Assembly (NCBI GenBank): GCA_021014945.1
Contig: MU266611.1
Span: 1-32,260, forward strand
Length of the DNA stretch: 32,260 nucleotides
Direction: 5' to 3'
DNA from: Leucogyrophana mollusca
Lineage: Eukaryota > Basidiomycota > Agaricomycetes > Boletales
Shown here: positions 21,444-32,165 of the stretch, one piece after another
How the letters are laid out: every line of letters starts with the position of its first letter
How positions within the stretch are numbered: the first letter of the stretch is position 1
Made by a program: the position numbers and the translations under genes
The notes under the pieces: generated by a model
Database searches by the model: none
Seen by the model: the letters and a program-made list of their open reading frames with translations, nothing else
Told to the model about the DNA's origin: nothing

Positions 21444-23008
21444 ATGAAGGTCACCCGTAACACTGTAACCCTGAAGATCTGCCGCGACGCCAGCGCGCCA
21501 TATCGCCTGCCAATGAGGGTGAGAAAAGATGTATGTGCTTTCCCTCAAGTCTCTTCATTCGTTATCTAACCTTTTTCAGGTGCCTCCAATCCATCGCACA
21601 TGTTTCCCGCTGCAAAGCAACCTTGGAAGGGCTGTCGAGTATGAAGCGCACACAGATGCTTTAGACGTAAGCATAAACCATGTCTTGCGTAGTTTTATAA
21701 TCTAATTGCGCCCAATGTCAGCTTGTCCCGCTTCATCGCCAGCGTTTCCCCCTTTGCAGTTCATCCCTTGAAGCCATTGACGATGCCACCATGTAAGGAT
21801 ACCCTTCGCCGAGAAGCTGTTTACTTATGATATGGTTCAGTGATCTGCCCGATGCGATGGAGATCGACGAACAACTGACGCTCCCTGTTATTGGCGCTCC
21901 ACTGCCTGTGGGGGCGATTCAATCACTCAGCGCGTCCCCTAATACTGCCACACACCAACTCGCCAACGCCCCGCCCTGCATCGACATGCACGCTGCCTGC
22001 GCACCACTGGTATGTGTGCAACTTCTCGTCAGCGTTGACTATTCCAACTCTCGAATCCTTTCAGGTGCGGCCCGAAATTGATCGGCCCGAGACTGAGGAG
22101 GAGGAATCGACTCCGCCCGTGACTACTACTAGTGATATTGACTCCCCACTAAACTCGGTGACTACAGCCTTCGAACCTTCCCGGACTATTCCAGCGAATG
22201 GGTCCATGGATGTAGACGAGTCGTGCATGTCTGTTGGCCCTGTAGTGCCTGCATCTGGTGTGGAAAAAGGTGCTATGGATATCGTCAAGACACGTAAGCT
22301 CCGCATTACCAATATCTCACCGTCCTCCCACTTGGCTCTGCAACGTCGGGAAATGCGTCAAACTCGTTCCCCTCGCAACCGCCTGCGACGTTCCCTCTTG
22401 TCACTCGATCCTCAAGCACATGCCACTCGTGAGCCATCTGTTCTGGAGGGAAGCAAGGCGTCATCCCATTTGATCAGCCGTTCAATGAGCATGCCTCTTG
22501 CATCTCCAACTACTCCCCCCCTCGTCTCATCCCCGCAAATTGCTGCGGTCACCAGTCCAACCCCGACACGTTCGACTTCAATCGCCAGTCGACACATCAT
22601 GCCAGGCGTCAGCGGGCCAGCACTAACCACACTTCATGCAACATCTGCACAAACCGATTGTGACGTTGCCCAACCCAATCGTGATGCTTCTGTCCTCACT
22701 TACGTGAAGCGCGAACGAAAAATCAGGAACGAACAAACCGTAATGTTTGGTACACCTCAGAGGGTCCCACTTGCATCCCCTCCCCTCCCATCGTTCGCGG
22801 CGTCGGCTTAGCTGACCTTTTCCTCCACTTGTATGGGTCAACAGGTGTCCAGTCGTGGATTTGGAATGACGATCACGAATGGGAGTCTGTTGATGAGGGG
22901 GCATGCCATCCGGTACTCCCGAACCGGCGCCTGTGGCTTCAGACCCGCGAAGAGCCCAGTTGGATCACTCGGAAAACGGCTACGACTTACAGAGGACGTG
23001 GCAAGTGA
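21444..23008 (+). CDS. Unknown six-exon protein with short conserved-looking ends and disordered middle
   Basis: Exons 21444-21518, 21580-21666, 21722-21792, 21841-22009, 22065-22749 and 22812-23008 give 427 residues. The frame of exon 5 remains open to a stop at 22811, but a 62-bp intron (GTACACC to GCTTAG, 22750-22811) leads to a far more protein-like ending: QSWIWNDDHEWESVDEG, CHPVLPNRRLWLQTR, ending TTYRGRGK. The start at 21444 was chosen because CTATAAGTA lies 110 bp upstream; an in-frame ATG at 21339 would add 35 residues. The N-terminus reads MKVTRNTVTLKI. The middle is acidic then Ser/Thr/Pro/Arg-rich, with MEIDEQ and MDVDES motifs like those in the transposase N-terminus. I do not recognise the family. 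It converges on RING-B. Confidence 0.75.
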
Positions 23009-23518
23009 TGCGTGTTCATGATGTGTATTCACCTGCGTGTTCGTTTATGTTGTGATCTTTTACACTGGACTTGTATACCTACCGAAAATCATGATCAAGT
23101 TTTTGTCCAGGGTGACGGTAGCGTTGATAGCTGCATCTTGGTTAGTCTTTACTGATGTAAATGATGGAATTCGAGGATGTCTCGGTCGGTTTATGTGCAA
23201 CTGATTCTCTGAGACTGAACTTCTTAGGGAAAAAGGTGAGCATTAGGACAGAGGTGACTAGCTGAGGGGTAATCGGTAGTAAATGAGCGCGTTCTGAGGG
23301 AGGTCAGATTGCCCATCCTTTGATACATATATACAATGTATATGACACGAACATTGCCGTTGTGCTTCCTTTTGTTTGGGGGGGATTGTGACTCTCGAGT
23401 GCGAACACCGAGGGTTTCGTATAAATTATTCAATGTAGTTGTACGGCAATTCTACAACATACAATCAATGAGGTTTGTACCAAAACGTTCGTAGAGTGAG
23501 TCACGAGTCGCGAGTCAA
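23009..23518. other. Convergent intergenic region, no gene
   Basis: This separates the 3' ends of the 21.4-kb gene and RING-B. Short frames are present but none has splice structure or homology within the window. AT-rich patches near 23320-23345 and 23415-23465 could carry polyadenylation signals for either gene. Confidence 0.4.
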
Positions 23519-24450
23519 TCATTCGCCATCGTCACTATCCTCGTTGTCAACATATACTCCGTCCCAGATTTTGTTACCCTTTGGAGGCGGGGTACGCTCT
23601 TCAGCGGTGACAGCCGGCTCACCGAAAATGTCCGCTAAACCAGCAGTCAAATCAAGTAGGGAGTGATTTCTCTTGGGTTTTTCTGTCTGACAATCGCCAC
23701 ACTTTGGACAAAAGTAAAGCGGCACGAAAATGTACTTGAGGCGCAAAAGCTCCTTGAGCTTATAGGCAGTGAAGGGCTGATGGAGTTTGGCGGGCGCATT
23801 GCGGTCTTCTAGCTGGTGCTCCAGGCACTTATTGAACGCGGTGCGAATACAGCCGAGACAGTACGAGTGACCGCATCCTTGGAGACTGCAGGCACAAAAA
23901 TGAAACATTGATATACGAGGAAAGTCAATGTACTCACGTGTAAGGCTTCCTGGATGGAAGATGGCAACTAACGCACTCCAGAGCAGAGTCTCGCACTGCA
24001 ATCGCCTGCAGAAGACAAGAAGACGAGAGATCAGATACAATGCTGAGAACGTGTAGCGTGACGAACCCTTTCAATCATTTTTTTGTACGTCTCCAACTCC
24101 TTTGCCTGAGTGGATATATCCTTTGTGGGTCGGGCGGTGCTCGCGCGAGCGCGCCTCTGTAAGGCAGGAAAGTCAGCGAATCTGGAACACGCAGGCATGG
24201 AAACATTAGTTACGGTGGGTCTCATCTCATTCGATCCCTCGCGTCTTGCAGACAACCGGGGAATTGCACTCGGGCCAGAGACTTTGGACTTGATCATGGA
24301 ACGAGTCACCCGAACGTACTGATCATCATCTGAAGGCGGGGGGGTGATAGGAAGTTCAAGCTTCGTAATGCGAAGCGAATTGGGGGTAGAAGCTCGTTCG
24401 GTAGAGCGCGCGGCACGATTGGCAGATGCAAGACTGAGGCTGGCAGGCAT
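23519..24450 (-). CDS. RING-B: C3HC4 RING-finger protein, paralog of RING-A
   Basis: Exons 24450-24067, 24005-23938 and 23885-23519 give 272 residues; introns are 61 and 52 bp. The N-terminal ~105 residues are Ser/Thr/Arg-rich (ITPPPSDDDQYVRVTRSM), followed by a short helix (TQAKELETYKKMIER). The RING ligands are C139-x2-C142, C155-x-H157-x2-C160-x2-C163 and C210-x2-C213, complete, with a 46-residue loop as in RING-A. The tail is acidic (DNEDSDDGE). The 68-nt exon holding the first cysteine pair matches RING-A in length and phase, so the two descend from one gene. TATA-like AATATAAGG lies about 80 bp upstream on the minus strand. Probable E3 ubiquitin ligase; the substrate is unknown. It is head-to-head with the large gene at 25150, so the two may be co-regulated. 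Confidence 0.92.
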
Positions 24451-25149
24451 TGTATGAGAGAAACTTGTGGATACGCTGAAACAGCAGTAGTGAAAGTGGG
24501 ATGTAGAAGGGAAAACATTTTGCGCAACCTTATATTGCCAGGGAGCCACTCCTACAACAAAGGATGAAGCCAGGCGTCCATGGATCACGGTTATCGAGAG
24601 CTGAAAGAGCAGTATCGTGAAAGGGATTTTGATTCCGATTGGTGGCAATAGGTCCCACGTGTGCACCTACCGACTTGTGCATGACATTGAAGGCACCTTT
24701 AGGCGCCTCGTGACCATGACTCCGCCCCCTTCATAATCAACGTCCTTTGATCATGATGATCAATGTCCTCGAAGACGAATGTTATCACAAAGCTTGGGGT
24801 TGTCTGCATCTGGAGGTGTGTCACTTGTTCGGAATCGGGTGTCCTTTCAATACTAAAGCTTAAGTATCTCTTTGTGTCAGAAGTAGCTGCTGTTGGCGCC
24901 GACTCGTCGCCAAATTGCATCATGGCCTGCACTCCCTCCCATCGTACCTTTGTCTCCATTGTACAACGCGCCACCAATCTCGTATTTAAATACCATCATC
25001 TTCGCCCCTTGACGTTCCCTAACTGTTGACATATTAGTTCTGAGCCCACTCATTGCCCCCGCCCGCTAGCGAGCATCTTGCTTCACATTCGTACCCCAAC
25101 CTCCTTGTCTTCCATACGCACGTCCGTTGGGCTCCAGGCAAGTTCATAT
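24451..25149. promoter_or_regulatory. Divergent promoter of RING-B and the large 25.15-kb gene
   Basis: Minus-strand TATA-like sequence lies at 24536-24528 for RING-B and plus-strand TATTTAAATA at 24983-24992 for the large gene. Between them is a perfect palindrome at 24747-24763 next to a CCTTTG word shared with the other intergenic regions. A 211-codon frame reaching up from RING-B exon 1 to 24666 is treated as noncoding upstream of the start at 24450. Confidence 0.55.
24747..24763. promoter_or_regulatory. Perfect 8+1+8 palindrome, candidate regulator-binding site
   Basis: TTGATCATGATGATCAA has two 8-base arms around one central base. It lies about 300 bp from the RING-B start and 390 bp from the large gene's start, inside their shared upstream region. 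Confidence 0.45.
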
Positions 25150-28100
25150 ATGGATGTACCAGCTCACATCAATGCCTCCACACCTCGTATCTACGCACCC
25201 ACGCAACCAACGCGGAAACGACCACCCGAGGACGATGCCAGTTGGGATGCGCAAAGGCAAGCCAAGAAAACGAAGCACGACGATCCCAGCCAAGACCGCC
25301 ATACGATAAAACAACCGGTGAAGATTTGTTATGAACTTTTTGCCGTGCTATATTCATCCTCCAACTAGCGACCTCGCGGCTTTGCAAGTTGGTTTCCCTT
25401 CGGAAAGCGGGATATTCCTGCACCACCTCTCGAGGATGGATTGACTGAGGTTTGAGTCATCGATGCGCTGGTGGCCATTACATACGACTTATACCACATT
25501 TTCAGGATGTCTCCATGGCAGGCACGCAAGACGTGCTCCCACTATTTGGCCCTCATTTCAGGTTCCCCGCTCAAACACGCCAGCATGACGTCAGCCACTA
25601 CTCTTGTTTTTTCCGGGTTTTTCCCTCATATTCCTCACCTTTAGATGCGTGGCGTTCCCCTCTTACACCCCAATGAGCGCATGATGGATTTTCTGCGAGA
25701 GCAGCTTGAAGACGTTAGTACCTCGGCAAGTCACAGAGCGGCCTAGTTTGAATGAACTTGTAGGAACCAAATGACGATGGCGTGGCTCGCGTCGGGAAAG
25801 ACCAGCACCAGGAGGTGCAGAGCCAGGAGTCGATTATTCTGCAGGTAAGCATAACTTGCGAAAGTCGCTTGATTTATGCCATGACTCACTGCATGTCAAC
25901 TCAACAGGGCAGCCATGAGCATACGCACAATGACCAACAGCACCAGCTCGTAGGTAAAGGAATTACGATCCCACCGGTACGCACACCTTCCAAGTTGCTC
26001 GATTCATGCCTCACTCTCACTGCATTGTCAACTCAATAGGAGAATGACGAGCACACGCACCAAGATCAGCAGCACCAGTTCGTAGGTGAAGAAGTGACCA
26101 TTCTACCAGTGAGTGAGTATACCTCCGGACTTAGATGGAGGCTTACTGTCCGAGATCATAGGAGACAATGGATGAACCGATGGTGCAATCACACGAAATT
26201 CGGCACCAGGAAACCGAAGCTCAAGGATTGACCGCGTCGCAGGTGAGCCTATGTGATATCAAGATGGGCGAGGGCTTACAACAGATCGACTTGGCAGATT
26301 GCTGACGATTGCGTGGCAAGTTCCGGTCAAGGTGAACCACAGAGTATGGAGCTTCAACAAGCGACCGTCCCACAGGTGAGTACCCTGTAATATCTCCATA
26401 CGATGGGTGCTTACTCCACTTCGACTTCGAAGACATGTTATGGGAGCATGGCGCAAAGCCGGGATCCCACCGACGTACAGGTATGGAGACCCCCTGAATC
26501 GTTAATCTTGGCTTAATGTCTCGTTGTAGAATGGCGAGATCACGACTGCTCAATCCAGCCATGGTGTTGCAGGTGGTCAAGTCGGTGGATTTATGACGAC
26601 TGGCCTTCAAAGCGGTTCACTTTTCACCTATACGTGTGCCCGCCCCCCTCCTGCACAGTCACTTGTATCTTCGGCTGAGCGTCGCATATTCACCCACGAC
26701 ACTGACAGATTTTCATGGGTCCCCCAGGGTGGCGCTGGACAGAGCAGTTCCCAGCGTGGTGCAGCCCAGTTGAGTCGCGATTCCCAGCTTGGCTTGGCCC
26801 AAGAACAATCTGGGGAATTACAACTGGATAGCCAGGTTCAGATCGATATTGGGCGTGGGGCTCTAGAACTCCATCCATCTCCTGGGTTAATGCAGGAGAG
26901 TACTACGTCCTTACCACCTACACTTTCTCCGGCAGATGCACAGGCGCTATCAAAGAGCAATCCTACGCATGCTCCCGTTACTTCCTTACCCACCACCGCT
27001 GCCGGCGACCCCCCCAGCCAACCCGCACCATATCAAGAAGACGCGCACACTAGCCTCAACACACGTACGGGCACCCCCATTGTTGCTGATGAAAACGGTT
27101 CATCATCTCGCGTCGATCACTCTCCCGACCCTTTGATGCCATCTCCACCATCCCGGAGCTTACATGCAAGTGACGTGCAGGCCAATGACGCTACCCCCGC
27201 TCTTTTGCCATCTGTCACAGGTCTCAACACCACTCTCGCCATTCATTCTTTAAGCCATTCTTTGCCGCTTCACACTCCTGAAACAAGCAACACACAAGCT
27301 AGCGTTACTATTTCCAATCAACCCCTTCATACCGCTGGTCAAAACGTTGCGACACAGCCCCAAGGTCCCTTTCAATTGCAGAGGCCCAATAATGCTGAGG
27401 CAGCTAGCACCACCCCACCGATTGACCCACTCTCTGTCGTTTCCCAAGACATGACATCGCAGAGGTTCCAAGCTCCTGAGTTTACCTCACTGTCTCAGAG
27501 GCCACATCCAAGTACCACCCAAATGGACCAGACCATATGCAATGGTCACGTTTCTGAGACCAGACAGCGTGTTTCAGCACACATTACCTCCGACGGGGGA
27601 TCTTCCGGCGCGTTAGGCCGTTCTCAGGCCCCATATTCCGAGAAGGCACTCGCAACTGGTTTTACATCCCCGAGGCCTTTTGTCCCATCCCAGGCACCAC
27701 AAATCGGCAACGCGCAGGCTGGCGCAAGTGTGCGCTGCCACCCTCCAGAGCGTACAGATGCTGCAAATCGACAGGCGGCGCCTCATGCTGCACCAGCCTT
27801 CAACCCTACAAACCCATTTCTGTCATTGAAGGCGCCCAACGACAACAGCCGCTCAGCTGCACGCAATCACCCTCATCCTAGTAACCAGAGCAGGAACCCC
27901 GTAGCATCAGAGGTTTCTCGAGCAGTTCATGGTGGCACCTCTGCTCATGTTTTGTCCCCACATATCGCTGGCCAGAATGTTCCTTCTCAAGCCTATCCCG
28001 CCGTCAGCTCTGCTTATGACCCCGTCACTGGACAGCATACATTTTTGAACACCACACCCACTAACCCTTTTGTGCCACAGCCAGCTCTGTATCCTGGTAA

Positions 28101-30065
28101 CACGCTGTCCGGTGTAACCGGCCCCTCTCGGACCTCCTTCGTGCGTCATGCCAATGCAAACGCAATTGTGCCCAGTTTCAGCTCTCCGAGTCCTTTCGTA
28201 TCATCCCAGGCCCCACATCCTATCAATGAGCAGACCCCCACACGTCTAACAACTGATGATTATCTCCAACGATCTCGTGTCTCGCTGCCCGACTCTCAGC
28301 CCAATGGTGATGTCCACCGCGCTCCACAAGCTCTTCGGACACCAGTTGTGACACATGCTAATGATGGCGCAACAATTACTCCCTCCCAGCCAAGTCGTGT
28401 TCACCCCACAAATCCTTTTCAACGCCTCGACCCTCCTAATCAGTCCTTTCCTCCCCAGCACTTTAATGCTGCAAGCGTATCTTCTCATGTACGTCCCTCA
28501 TCGGTAAACTAATCCATTCTAAGTCTCACGATTGGTTTATGTTCCATCTTCGGGCAGTCATACAGCCCTAGTGCTAATATGCATCCTGCAGCCGAAATTC
28601 AAGCACAAATGGCCCCAGTTTTGAGCGCAATGGCGACCCATTTCTGCAAACTCCAAGACACGCTGACAGTACAGACCAAGACCTTTGAGGATCTGCTTAC
28701 GACTCTGAGAAATCAGGAAAATGGTTTTGCTGAACAGGATACTGCCGAAGCGGTTCCAGCAAACCGCACGGTTGTCAAAGTACAGCGGCGTTCGACTCGC
28801 AAGGCGCAGACTTCAGCGCGTGTCGATCGTGCAAGCGACATAAAACTCGCAGTTGTGGATCCTTTTGCAAATGATCCCAACATCGACAGTTTTCGGGTAA
28901 GGCTCTCTTTTCGCCTATTGTCACAACAGCGTGCAATACTGACCAGATATTGTAGGCTCACGTGCGCAAGCATCTCAGGCATCTACTGAAAATCACTTCG
29001 TCGGCCCAGATTCAATCAGTTATCCCCCCGACTGACGAAGAAATCGAGGCTTTCGACCGTCGTGATCCAGATTGTATCACGATCACTGCAGGGAATTTTC
29101 GGCTCGATATGACCCGCAGCCGTAGCTCACCTTTCAATAAACAAGCATTATGTGTTGCTGCCGCCGATTTCATTACCAAGGTCACCGAGGCGAAGTGGTA
29201 CAACTACCCGGCCATACCTGCCAAATTCCTGGAGCCTGAATACGTCGAATTCACACTATATGGCCAAATGCTCAATCTTAGGAGAGCCTATCGAGAACGC
29301 TCGACGCCAGACAGCACTAATCTGATTGCGGCTCGTCTAAAAAGTGTCGCGCGTAGCGGAAGGAAATCACGAGTATGAGCCATTCTGTCCCTCTCTTTCC
29401 ATTGCTCATCTGCGTTTCTCTCCCAGCTCTTGGCTACTCGAGTTGAAGCCGCAACGAAGGACCCACGGCTAGTTGAGCACCTACCACTGATAACCAAGCT
29501 AAGCCACCACTGCGTCAGCTCTGACGAAGCTGAGGGCGACGGGTCTGACAAGTGTTTCGCAAGCAAAACACCAATATGGCGAAGTAACGAGTTTTCTGCC
29601 TTTCTCTGGCGGCTGGACGAGGTCATTGCTGCTCGCCGCGTTCCCAAAGTAGGACATAACGTCGTCAAAGGCAACCCACCCCGTCGCCGCTATCATCCAA
29701 CCCCTCCATGTGTCTCTACGACTTCCATCGCTCCACCTGGCCTTCCCATCAACTGCTACGACCCCGCATGGTATAAGTCTCTGCAAGAGCACGAAATTGC
29801 GTCCCTGGACGCAATAATGACTAATTATGAATTCGTCCCCCAGCAGCAAGCTGGCAATTCCAGAAGCAACCAAATGTATGCAAGGGAAACCTTTAGCAAT
29901 GACATGGAGGTCGAAGACAGCGTTGCCAGGCAGCAAGCTGATAATCCAGGAGAGAGCGAAATGAGTGCTGAGGGTGCCGATGGTAACGATATGGAGACAG
30001 AAGGCGATGTCCTTGGAGGGAGTGAAAATGTAGGGGGCGCCAATGGTGACGAATTGATGAATTGA
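25150..30065 (+). CDS. Large 14-exon, mostly disordered protein with mini-exon repeats and a conserved-looking C-terminal third
   Basis: Exons: 25150-25317, 25369-25449, 25506-25589, 25645-25713, 25764-25844, 25908-25976, 26040-26108, 26162-26242, 26298-26375, 26433-26480, 26530-28503, 28558-28896, 28956-29372 and 29427-30065; total 1398 residues. Every exon is a multiple of three, so all introns are phase 0. Exons 4-10 (48-81 nt each) encode Gln/His/Glu-rich repeats such as HQDQQHQFVGEE. Exon 11 encodes about 660 Ser/Pro/Gln-rich residues with recurrent TNPF and PSPFVSSQAP-type motifs. Exons 12-14 (residues ~935-1398) look folded: TFEDLLTTLRNQ, then NFRLDMTRSRSSPFNKQAL, WRSNEFSAFLWRLDEV, GLPINCYDPAWYKSLQ, and an acidic tail. 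I cannot name this domain. A divergent HMG-like protein is known from other basidiomycete giant transposons and is one possibility. Start supported by TATTTAAATA 160 bp upstream. Nuclear or scaffold role is inference. Confidence 0.82.
25845..26108 (+). repeat. Tandem duplication of an intron-plus-exon unit (2 x 132 bp)
   Basis: Intron 25845-25907 plus exon 25908-25976 is followed by intron 25977-26039 plus exon 26040-26108. Both introns are exactly 63 bp and end GTCAACTCAA(C/T)AG. Both exons are exactly 69 bp and identical at 49 of 69 positions. The encoded peptides share HTH.DQQHQ.VG. The flanking 81-nt exons at 25764 and 26162 look like more distant relatives (HQE in register). Confidence 0.88.
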
Positions 30066-30290
30066 AGGTGTTAGAACATCAAAGGGATGGCACAAACCGC
30101 AGGCAACAATTAAACTACATAATCTGCATGCCATATATATGCGCATTCGTCGCGAACGTTGAATCAAGCTCGGAGACATGCCACCTGTTCGTGTGCACCC
30201 ATAGGCACCTATATGTGCAAATCTATACAATCAAGTCAGTTCCGAGCCACTTGCATGTAAGAAGTTTCCCTTCTCTTCACCATCACACTC
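30066..30290 (+). promoter_or_regulatory. WD40-B promoter
   Basis: CCATATATATGC near 30130-30141 is the most likely TATA region. A pyrimidine-rich leader (TTTCCCTTCTCTTCACC) precedes the ATG at 30291. The gap from the previous stop is only 225 bp, so this region also carries the upstream gene's 3' end. Confidence 0.45.
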
Positions 30291-32165
30291 ATGCCTGACG
30301 GCACTTATCTTCCTCTACAAACCTTCAAGGACGGACACGTAGATTCCGTCGTCTGCCTCGCATTTTCCAGAGGGGGGAAACACCTGGCCAGTGGAGGCGA
30401 AGACGGCAACATCATCATATGGGACGTAGTTGAAGGCCACCAATTGTCTCGTATCCATATGAAAACTCCAATTTTGAGTCTGCAATGGGACTTCGCCTTG
30501 GGATTGTTTTGTGGATTCCAGGACGGAGCTCTATTGTTGATCCCGGACGTAGTAAATGTCAGTTTCAAAGCCGTGAATCTATTCTGGTCCTGGCTGATCT
30601 ACACTATCAAAGGACATAGACTCTACATTCGAAGTCTTGACGGGAGTGAAAGCCCCCGTTTATTGCATGGATCTGCATTCTTCCTCCCGAGAACTCGCCA
30701 TTGGACTTGGTTGTGAGGTGCATGTGGCCAAAGAGATGACCAAAGGTAATGCATATCTGCGGTTTATGAACCCTTGGTGTTAACCCCTGTCGCTTGCTTT
30801 TCGTAGCCACCTACGCTACCTTCACCGTGCTCCCTGAACCGACTGCGCTACCCAGTCGCAATCCCGACGCCGATAGCAATACCAACGACGACATTAGAGT
30901 GCGAGCTAGGGCTGTTTATTTCTTCAAGAATTCGCGCAAGCTTGTCGTTGCATACCTAAACCATGGTATTGTGTGCGTAACGTACCAACTTGTCCCTCTG
31001 TCTCATGGTTGACTGTCGCGACATATAAAATGCTAGTTGCTGGGATGTTTCCACAAGGTCGCAGGTCTGGGTTATAGTTCCAACCCATCGACATCAGCAC
31101 ATGTGAGTTCAGCTATTTGATGCAGATGCGAAAATATCTCAATCTCATCTAGCGGGCATGCTGCTTTGTCCCCGGACCGCCGCTACGTACTCGTTTCAAA
31201 CCTCAACAACGGACTGGACCTATATCCTATCGGTAAATCCAATGTTCTACAAGCATACCGGTATCCTGCACATGCAGACAAGAACTTCCCTTTCACTGTT
31301 GATTTTCTTCAAGATGGGGACGCAGTCGTATGTGGTTCTCCCTCTGGTAAAGTAGCGGTCTGGAACACAAAGACTGGTGTTCATGTGCAGACGTTATCAC
31401 ATGGAGGTTTGAAATGTTATTGTGGAACTGGATGTAGAATTGACATCTATTGCCAGGGGTCATGGTCCAAGCAATTGCTGTAATGCTCGGTCACTGCTAT
31501 CACCCCCTTCTCCGACGACTGATTGCGCTTGTGTTTATGCATTTCAGGGCTTTCAGGGATACAAGTATAGTCTTGTGGCAACGTCGACTGTAGGGTTGGG
31601 AGAGCGGACGTACATCAAGATTTGGAAGGCTGAAACTGGTGAGTGATCAACATTGCATTGTACACAAAAACGTGGCGTCTGACAGCTTCACAGCACCCAA
31701 GAGATTTCGGATTATCGATCGGGTACGTTAGTCACACAGTCGATTCACTAAAAACTGATCGCCTCTCTTCAGCTTTTCGCAGAAGATGATACATACAGCA
31801 TCCGGACCAAGCTTATATTGACCATTGGCATGTTCTGGCTGCTCATCGAAGCTATTGTTGCAATCTACGCTGTAAGTCATTATTCACTATGCATGCAGCC
31901 TTGCATAACATCTGCCAATCGCTAGTCATCGGACTCGAGTTCTATTGGCGCGTATTTGCACCAGAGCCTCTTTATCAGTTTCCTTATATCGTGTGGTCGA
32001 GGTGCTGGGGTAGTCTGGAATGGAACATATGGGATGCAAGGTAAAGTTTTGTCTGGCTGGCATTACTGCAGTGGTGAATTTTGGGCTGCCATCTCGGCTG
32101 GACTCAGAATGGCTTCTGAGTGGGTGGACGTTCCTCATGAAGCTCCTGACACGATTTACCTGTAA
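30291..32165 (+). CDS. WD40-B: WD40-repeat membrane-anchored protein, paralog of WD40-A
   Basis: Exons 30291-30557, 30613-30745, 30807-30972, 31037-31102, 31153-31406, 31457-31479, 31548-31638, 31694-31722, 31773-31871 and 31926-32165 give 455 residues. WD40 strands: VVCLAFSRGGKHLASGGEDG with NIIIWD, AALSPDRRYVLVSN, VVCGSPSGKVAVWNT, and YSLVATSTVGLG followed by YIKIWKA. A hydrophobic segment (LILTIGMFWLLIEAIVAIYA) follows, as in WD40-A, then about 79 residues of unrecognised sequence. The alignment GIVCWDVS here with EIVAWEVS in WD40-A fixed the intron there. If the last intron (31872-31925) is retained, the protein stops at 31925, about 18 residues after the membrane segment, much like WD40-A; the choice between the two ends is open. 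With splicing, the last 13 codons and stop lie inside the right TIR. Confidence 0.85.
32102..32121. repeat. Small perfect hairpin beside the right TIR
   Basis: ACTCAGAA and TTCTGAGT flank a 4-base loop, ending 4 bases before the right TIR begins. No counterpart exists at the left end. Confidence 0.5.

Noticed and set aside
21891..22811. Reading the 21.4-kb gene as a single 306-codon open frame ending at 22811
   Set aside because: The first ~50 codons of that frame run across an intron (22010-22064), and the 3' end is better explained by a spliced final exon to 23008.
26593..28512. Treating the 639-codon frame as a stand-alone gene
   Set aside because: It is exon 11 of a longer gene. Upstream and downstream exons join in phase 0, and the final codons (PSSVN) are intron sequence.
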